A stretch of 64,000 nucleotides of DNA, taken from contig JAEQBH010004564.1 in NCBI GenBank assembly GCA_016808115.1, forward strand, positions 248,001 through 312,000. The letters are read 5' to 3'. Shown here in pieces: positions 56,496 through 64,000 of this stretch (the first letter of the stretch is position 1; each line of letters opens with the position of its first letter). The notes under the pieces were generated by a model that searched no databases, was not told the origin of the DNA, and was given only the letters and a program-made list of their open reading frames with translations. A program made the translations under genes and the position numbers. The stretch is from Tetrastigma voinierianum. Lineage: Eukaryota; Streptophyta; Magnoliopsida; Vitales; Vitaceae.

Positions 56496-59400
56496 GTATG
56501 GTTTATGGTGGAACACTCTCATGTTGCTGCTGAGTTTGATAATGTAAGTGGACTCACGCCTAATTAAAATTTCATTTATTAAGTGACTAATAAAATGTTC
56601 ATTGGTAAGTGTTATACCATTAACCTTGTCTATTTTTATTGTTGTTCATGTTGATTTCATTTTCAGATAACTTTTTTCTTCTTGTTTGTAATATTATTCA
56701 TGTTCTCTTCTGATCTCGTGATTGAAATCAGAACGTCATATCACCTTCAAACTGTGCAGATCAATCCTCTATTATTGGAATTTTTTTAATGTTTTTTAAT
56801 TGTCTAATCAATTTTGGATTAGTATTTAGGCAATACTTCTTGTCCTCTATATTTCTTGGCAAGCACTTTCAGTTTTGATAATCTTTTTAGCTTCCAGTAT
56901 TATCTTTCATTAACGAAATGTACCAACAAATCTTTTCCATATTCATTGATTCACTTGTATTTGCTTTATGCATTAAGCAGTTATAAACTGACCTTGAATT
57001 TAAACAGGATTGTACAAGAAGCAATAACTAAGCTATATGTACTGCGTAAGGGACAAATGGTGGACCCATGTGAAACTGTTTCAGTGTTGTGTGTGCTTGT
57101 TATGACGCGATTTATTAAATATGGGAAGTCATCTGCATTTGATAATTTGAGAAATACCAGATATAATGTTCGATAATTCTGCTTTGACCTATGATATGAA
57201 TAAAACTGAACAAGGTTAGTGGCGAAAGAGGCTTATACCTTCCTTACAAGCTGAACTGAACCATTTACAAACAGGTTGTTTGCCTGGTGCGCCTACTTAA
57301 AACTGAAATATGTTATTGCACACAGCATTTCAGCAGGTTTGACTAAGAGGATTGAGACATGGACCAAGCAAAAAGATCATCTATTGATGTTGGAAGTTCT
57401 GCTGACAGCTTTTTATGAATTATATGCATCTTTTTTGTTTTGGTTGAATTCTTACAATTATGGTGGTGAAGCCACCTTTTGGTATGGCAACTAGAAGACA
57501 AAAAATGCTATTAATATCTTTTTTCCTCATCATTAAACTGGTAGTTTCTGTCGTTTTGGAAAATTATGCTTGTCCTCTGAAAAACTCAGAAGACCTCGAT
57601 GTTAACAAGCCAAATGAAAATCAATGGACGCAAGAAGTGCTTAAAGTTGAGGGTTGTGTTTCTTCTTCACCAGAGGTTACCTTGGTCCTGTCTTGGAAGA
57701 CAATTGTCAATGAAAAGCGAAATAAATGTGTCAACGTAATATCTTGTCATCAAAAATTTTCTAGATGCACTTAAAGTTTCTTGTGTATTTTTTCTTTTTC
57801 TTATCAAGTTATTCTTTTTCTCTGTGCAGGGAAGATGCCAAAAATCCCAGCAGGGTTTACCTCCATAACATGGTCTTGCTGGCCAGGGAAGCTACAACCA
57901 GAAGGCGGATTCTGGAGTCCTTGTTCTACATTGATAATGGAAATTTATGGTCTCCTGAAAATGGGCTAGCTTTTCCTGTCCTAAGGGATATGCAGTTATC
58001 GGGGGAGAATTCTGGTATTTATGCTAAACTTTCACTTCTTATGATCATTTTTCAGAGGTCTCGTCCTGTTTATCTATCCATTGATGCTATTTGATCATAT
58101 TTAGTTCTTGAGCAGTGTTATACTAGTTTTTCCCCCCTTTTGCTTCGTGGTTCACATTTGGAGTTTCCTGTTTTAATTCACAAAGTACAAGCATCACTTT
58201 CCTCATTTATTAACAAACCAGTGATCTGAGAAAAGAGAAATTATAATTGTATTTTCATTTATCATGGCAACATACTGATCCAGGCTTTTGCCTTATTTTG
58301 GGTTGCAGGGAAAAGTACTCACTTCTTGCTTATGTTATTAGTTAAACATCTTGACCATAAAAATGTTCTTAAAAAACCCAACATGCAGCTTGATATTGTT
58401 AAGGTCACCACCTCTCTTTCTCGACATGCAAAGGTTGAGTCTTCTGTAGCAATAATTGGTGCTGTTAGTGATGTTATGCGGCAATTGAGGAAAAGCATAC
58501 AGTGTTCAATTGATGATGGAAATCTGGGAGCTGATATAATTAAATGGAACAGGAAATTTCAAGAAACTGTGGATGAGTGCCTTGTGCAGTTGTCATACAA
58601 GGTATCTCTCCATTTCCTTGCTTCTTTTAGTAATTTTCCACATGATATTTTGTGGCTATTGAAGAAAGCTAATATGACCTAGAATTAGATCTATGTTTTT
58701 TGATGCAAAAAGTTTCATTTTTATTTTTTTGGTTTTCGGTTGTCTCCAATATCTGTTAATTCAATTGATATAAGTTTCTAGCAGGGGAATAATACTCACA
58801 TTAAATGAAATCTCTGAAATTTCTGCGAGGTGTTTTATCCAGGATTTAATGCCAAAATTAACTTCACTTTTTAAAATGTTGAGACCTCTTCACTAGAATT
58901 GTTATTTCTTTCTTTTTCTTTTTCTTTTTCTTTTTTCTTTTCCTGTGAGGATGGATATAAACAATTTTCATTGTTGAACAGGTTGGAGAGGCAAGTTCAA
59001 TTCTGGATATTATGTCTGCAATGATGGAGAACATCTCGCTATTACTGTTGTAGCCAGAGCTACATTTGCTTCTGTTTATCGTACCACCCAAATCGTAGCA
59101 TCTATACCAAATTTGTATTTACCCAAACAAGGCATAGGCACCAATTCTATTACTCCTGTTATTTTGCATTTTAGGCCAAATTTGCATCTGAAGTTTTGAG
59201 AGTGCTTATTTTCCTTTAGGCATTCTCTGAGGCTTTCTTTCGCCGGTTACTCCTAGCCTGGTCCATCAAGACCATGAAACACTAGTTAGACTCACCCATT
59301 TTTTCTGTTGTCCTGGTGCCCGTTTTCGGTTTGCCTAGATCCATCTCCAATCAGCCGTAAGTCAAGGAAGGCCTCAGATCTTCAAGGATGCTCTCAGAAC

Positions 59401-62400
59401 TCTCTATGTTTTCTTCCTCAGCTGCCGCCACGAGAAGCTGAGGAAGGATAATCTTTCTCAAGAGGAAAATATCTGCCAAGAGAACAAAAGAGGATGAACT
59501 GAACAACAATAATACCGAATTCTAAATAGGATGAAGTTGTGTCATTTAGTCGAGCACATAGTTTGAAAAGTTCAGCTATGCCTTTAGCAACTGATTAAAT
59601 GTCACTAGCAACTTAGACAGCTACTATAATAGAGACCTTCTCCACCTTGAGGGTGGCTTTCTCTGGGATTGCCCAGAATATAACAGCCCCTATTGACCTG
59701 AATCAATGGGTTAATTTTTTAATGCTTAAATATAAATGGAAACTGAGTTATATCCAACCTAGGGTTTATTGATTTCCATGACAGTCGAAGTAACTGCTTG
59801 AGCCAGGCTCTGATTGAAAAATGAAAAACAAAACAAAACAAAAAGCAGGCCAGGCGATGGCCGAGGCTTGTTACATGTGTTGTATGGGTGGTTCTATGAC
59901 CTGGGCGAGAAATTTTCCTATGACCTCCACTGACTGCTCCACAATCTGCTTTTACCATTGGTTTTATATTTGTTACATCTCAGGAGGCAGTTTCTCTGAG
60001 GCTGAGCAGCCGGCAGATTGCGCTTCTTCTTTCATCACTTTGGGCGCAGTCCATTTCCCCTGCAAATATGCTGGAGAACTATGAAGCAATTGCTCATACG
60101 TATAGCCTGGTATTACTATTTCTTCGAGCTAAGGTAAATATTGGAAGAATATTATCTTTTAATCTTCATAGACAAGATGGTGTTTCTCTTTTCATTGTGG
60201 CAGATTCCTTTGTCTAGAATATTGTTTTGTATTCAACACTAACACCCACCATCATAGCATGGTTATATTTCAGAAAACTTAGTTGGGCTTGATCGCACTA
60301 ATCTTCTAGAAAAGGACATCTTGTGAGCATATTATATGTAGGTGGGGTGAATCGGGTTGCAGACTTACACTCAGAAACAAAGAAATCCCACCTCAAGATA
60401 TTTCATCCTCATTAATGCTTTGACTTGGATTAGAAAAAAATCAACTGGAGGTTTGAAAAGTTTGTGCAGAATAAGAATTCAAAATCAATGGCAATTGGCA
60501 CATAAAGTTTGTTAGAGATCTTAATTACCTTGAAGGAGTTGGGTTTTTCTAGTAGGTTTCTGACAACAAGGCTGCCTAGATTGGATACGTTGTGACATGA
60601 TAGAATTTGTTGAAGAAAAAAAAAGGGTTTTGGATTGATAAAGCTGATATGCTGACTGCTAAATGTAAAATGCTCTAAGTTTCTCTTTATACTTAGTAAG
60701 ATTGATCAATTCATGAAGCAGACGTCATCTTATGGGAGCTGTTGGTTATAATTAATCTTTTGTCTGTCTAGAAAGCATTATACATGCTTTTCATAAAATA
60801 TCTTTGAGCGTTCTTCAGTAATTTTCATAAACTATCTTGAGTGTTGGGATCAAGCCACATGATATTTGGTATTTTTTTGTTGTTCATCACCGTGTCATTC
60901 TTTCTAGTTATATATTTTATACCTAATAAACCGGGCTGCATTCAAATATGTGCTACTCATATCTTGCAGAACTCTATCCATGAAGTTCAACTAGCATTTT
61001 CATTGCGAAGTCTTTCTCTTATGGATGAAGGTAAACTTCAATGCTATTATTTTACATAAAATCCTATTATTTCTATATGGAATAAGATTGAAACTTTTGT
61101 TAATTACGTTGGTTTTTGAAGAGCAACAGTCATCCCAAGAGAAAGTAATTATTGTAGAGTTCAATAATATCTTCATGTGTGATTGTAGCTACTTTATGAT
61201 GTAATATTTTCATTTCATGAACCATTTTCTCCTGAAAAGTAATGATGATATATCTTCTAAGAGGAAAAGGAATATAGGAGCTTTCATTCCAAAAGCTGGA
61301 GAGATCATGTGTTGGAATGACTGAAGTCAGTTGCATTAGTCTGAATCTTAAACTCCAACCACCCATCCTTTTTCCAACACCCTATACACATAATAAAATG
61401 AGCAACTCGTAAGCTAGTATAAAGTTTTGTGGCTTGTGCCAGGTGGAAATACTATGTAATACTTGATAGCATTTGTCTACTTGAGTTGTTTCTTCTGTTT
61501 GATAAGCATTTTTTTAAAATAGTTTTTTCTTTGAAAGGAAAAAAAATGCTTATTTTTTAAATCTTATATCTGGATATGAACACTGGGTCATTATTCTTAG
61601 ATTATATTGACTTCTTAGTGGTAGAATTTAGAATTAAAAGCATAAAATAATTCAGTAATCAAAGTTCCATTTCAAAGGTATTCCCTTAGTCTTGATTTCA
61701 CTTTCAAGGAATTTTGGGTAGTCTTGAAAGTCTATTATTATCAAGTTGGATGAGTTATAGGGATGCATAGATATAGATAGAGAGATAGATAAATATAGGG
61801 AGAGAAGGGAGGCGGTGATCGATGAGAGGAGAGAGAGTGTTTGTTTTTACATTAAGGATACATTTTCTTTTCAGGGGAATGCAAGCTTGCCTACTAAAAT
61901 GATGTAATGAGTCAGTCATCTTGTCCTTATGTCAGTAATGGTCATGTCACTCTCAGTTCAATATTATTCCATTTATTTTTCAGGGCCTTTGTTTTAACGC
62001 TTCACGAATCCCTCTTTACATGGCAATATCCATGATTATCTTTTTTTCCTCAAAGGCCTACAATATCCTTCCTCTTGTTCCTTGTCCTAAGGCTGCATTT
62101 TTGGACAAAATGGTACATCACTCATAGGTTTCCTGATAGCACTTGTTCACATTGTATATCACTTTAGTGAGGAGGGCCTGGGCTTCAGTTTCCTTTTTGT
62201 TTGTAAGCTCAAATGTGACTGGTGGCATAAAAGCAACCAATAGCTCTTGGGTGGAATCTGATAATTATGGTTTCTTTCGAGAGATTCATACTAACTTATC
62301 ATTTTTTTATTAAATTTCAAATTTCCTTCAATATTTGCTTCATTCCTGTTGCAGGTTGATCCATTTTTGCACTTGGTTCAAGATGGTAGAATTGCAGGCT

Positions 62401-64000
62401 GTTAACCTGGATCTGTCAGTGCTTCAAAAACATGGATCTAAAGAGGATGATGAATGTGCTCTAAAAGCTCTTTCACAAATAAAAATTGCTGAGGAACATG
62501 CTAGGGAATCATTTGCTACCATAATTGTGAAGAGTTTGGAAAACCTGTCAGAGGTAAAAAAAAAAAGTGAAAATTATTTATCTTTTAAATAAAGCTAGAG
62601 ACATTAATTGCTTCATGCCTAATCATCTAAATGATGACTTGGGGTGCTGTTTATGCAGTCTGAAACATCTATATTAAGGGAGCAATTAGTGCTTGAATTT
62701 GTACCTGAAGATGTATGTCCATTGGGAGCCCAAATGTTGGTGGATGCTACACGACTTGATTTCAAATCTAATGAATCTCCTGAGGAGGTAATTGCACCAG
62801 ATTTTAAAATTTTCCAGTACCCTTAGGAGCTGGGACTAAGTGTTATTATTGTTATTATGCAGGCTGCTCTTAATGATTTCTGCAACAGATGATGATACCT
62901 TTCTAGATTTGTATGACAGTCAAACCAAACATGATTTGCAGTTGTCTGTGCAGAACCCCAATCTTTTGGGCATTAATCAACTTCTGGAATCAGTATGTTA
63001 TCTGCTCTACATTACATTTCTTCATTGACTTTGCTTTGATAGGAAATGTGGAATAATCCTGAGAGGATGGGATGGGGTTGAGAGTTAGGTTTAGGCATTG
63101 TTTGTGTGGTTGTTCTTTTAGTTCAGTTATTGAGGGAGAACATGGGATTGACGATCAAGTGCTCTGTTCCTAGTTCTAGCTGGTATATGGATGCAATTTT
63201 GCTCCAAAATTGATGTCACACTGCTCTAACTCACCTAAACATGCAGCATAATAGACACGGACAGGTCCTATTTATGGAACAATTTCTTAAGACCTCATTT
63301 TTGTCCAACTAAGTTCTGGCTTATGCTTGTTGAGGACATAAATGCTAAGGCAACATTAATTATTCCTTTTATTAATTAATACATAAAAGAAGTGATTGTA
63401 AAGAAACTGCTAAATAATGGTATCATGAAAAAAGGCCTTTTTTTTTTAGTTGAAATGTATGTCAAGGGGTCTAATGATAATAACTAGAAGAAATATGGGT
63501 GTGTTTTTTTTTATTAGAAAAATATACTCTATATATATGCACTGATGCAGCCCTCGCACAGCTGTGATGTCAAAAGCAAGTTTTTTCATGACTCATGGAG
63601 GGCTTCCTTTTTTGCTTGTCATCCATTTAAGCATGATCTTCGAGTGTTTCCTAGGTGTTCTTCTGTCTCAAGTCTCATGAACCATTTGATAATATGTTGT
63701 ATTGTAGTTTTATCGTACACATTAGACTGGCATAAGTTGCATACATTTTCATGCAATCAAATTTTCTTACATTTTCAGCAATCAAATTTTCTTTTATATG
63801 TGATTGTCACTACCGTCATTGAAGAATGACGTTTGGCATTAACAAATTTTTGAAGTGGGATATTCAGGTGCTTCTTAATCTCTTAAACTAAAACTTTTAA
63901 ACAAACAGGCGTTTATAGTATGGCAGTGCATGCAGGTCTTGAAGACAGCGCATGAAGTTGGACGATTCTGCTCTCAACTGCTCAGGATGTCTTACAAGGA
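56496..64000 (+). CDS. EFR3: EFR3-like protein (SEMI-ROLLED LEAF 2 type), middle and 3' exons, continues past the window
   Basis: Exons recognised by family similarity and splice sites: 56496-56543 (VWFMVEHSHVAAEFDN), 57541-57735 (VVSVVLENY, QEVLKVEG), 57830-58014 (EDAKNPSR, YLHNM, DNGNLWSPENGLAFPVL), 58309-58601 (LVKHLDHKNVLKKPNMQLDI, VAIIGAVSDVMRQLRKSI), 58982-59131 (ILDIMSAMMENIS), 59220-~59610 (AFSEAFF, ENICQENK), 59984-60133 (SLRLSSRQIALLLSSLWAQS, NYEAIAHTYSLVLL), 60970-61030, 61984-62112, 62355-62553 (VDPFLHLVQD, KSLENLSE), 62659-62787 (REQLVLEFVPEDVCPLGAQM), 62863-62992 and 63936-64000. The family is an ARM/HEAT-repeat scaffold thought to bring PI4-kinase to the plasma membrane. Splice sites are mostly GT-AG. 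Premature stops or frame slips occur in the exons at 58982, 59220, 61984, 62355, 62863 and 63936, each repairable by one or a few bases. About 140 residues expected before 56496 are missing. Confidence 0.85.
56544..57540 (+). other. EFR3-like gene intron
   Basis: The GTAAGT donor at 56544 is good. The acceptor side reads TTAAACTG directly before GTAGTTTCTG at 57541, so the expected AG is missing; a lost CAG-type base is likely. ORFs at 56856-57176 and 57276-57494 have no recognised domain. Confidence 0.55.
60134..60969 (+). other. EFR3-like gene intron
   Basis: GTAAAT donor at 60134 and CTTGCAG acceptor at 60969. Nothing else recognised. Confidence 0.7.
61031..61983 (+). other. EFR3-like gene intron
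   Basis: GTAAAC donor at 61031 and TTTTTCAG acceptor at 61983. It contains a GATA-rich simple stretch near 61765-61800. Confidence 0.7.
62993..63935 (+). other. EFR3-like gene intron
   Basis: GTATGT donor at 62993 and CATGCAG acceptor at 63935. The 94-residue ORF at 63545-63829 has no family match and is taken as chance. Confidence 0.65.

Noticed and set aside
56856..57494. ORFs of 106 and 72 residues between EFR3-like exons
   Set aside because: No similarity to the missing EFR3 segment or to any family; treated as intron.
63545..63829. 94-residue ORF in the last intron
   Set aside because: It contains no family motif and lies between good splice sites.

Overview
This is a window of TE-rich nuclear DNA from a flowering plant, probably a woody eudicot; the species cannot be fixed from the sequence. 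Genes have GT-AG introns, intergenic DNA is AT-rich, SINE-like and LTR elements are frequent, and the recognisable proteins belong to plant families: cytosolic ribosomal protein S2, an AN1/C2H2 stress-associated protein, a plant EFR3-like (SEMI-ROLLED LEAF 2 type) protein and a small plant membrane protein. There are no bacterial features.

Layout. 1-3412: the 5' part of a minus-strand Ty3/gypsy element (Tat type), running off the left edge. 5824-6195 (-): a one-exon membrane protein with a His/Gln-rich triplet-repeat tail. 9541-11999 (+): promoter and two exons of RPS2, with several frame breaks. 12540-13010: a tandem SINE-like array. 13583-~21870: an LTR-flanked composite with no gag-pol, a GC-rich ~85-bp tandem array, an antisense PF04195-type ORF and a nested hAT transposon. 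22664-24927 (+): an intact SAP11/13-like gene. 25385-25756: a truncated plant gene copy. 28910-64000 (+): an EFR3-like gene that continues beyond the right edge.

The EFR3-like gene is the main object. Its first two coding exons (28910-31078) are separated from the remaining exons (56496 onward) by about 25 kb. Inside lies a Russian-doll nest: a 5'-truncated Ty1/copia element (32255-33228 and 52119-53783) is split by a Ty3/gypsy Tekay-type chromovirus with ~2.6-kb LTRs (33231-35892 and 49556-52118). That element is split in turn by a second Ty3/gypsy element (37406-46405). The innermost element appears internally inverted: two ~2.2-kb LTR arms face each other as a ~4.5-kb palindrome, its gag-pol is on the minus strand, and an LTR tail in plus orientation closes it. 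Exons for roughly 140 expected residues of the EFR3-like protein are not recognisable anywhere in the nest.

Sequence quality is itself a signal. RPS2 and the EFR3-like gene carry many one-base losses, often at G runs, while nearly all splice sites are preserved, and the paired LTRs differ largely by indels. The SAP gene and the membrane-protein gene are clean. This fits consensus indel errors in a long-read assembly at least as well as true pseudogenes, and it limits all frame-based conclusions.
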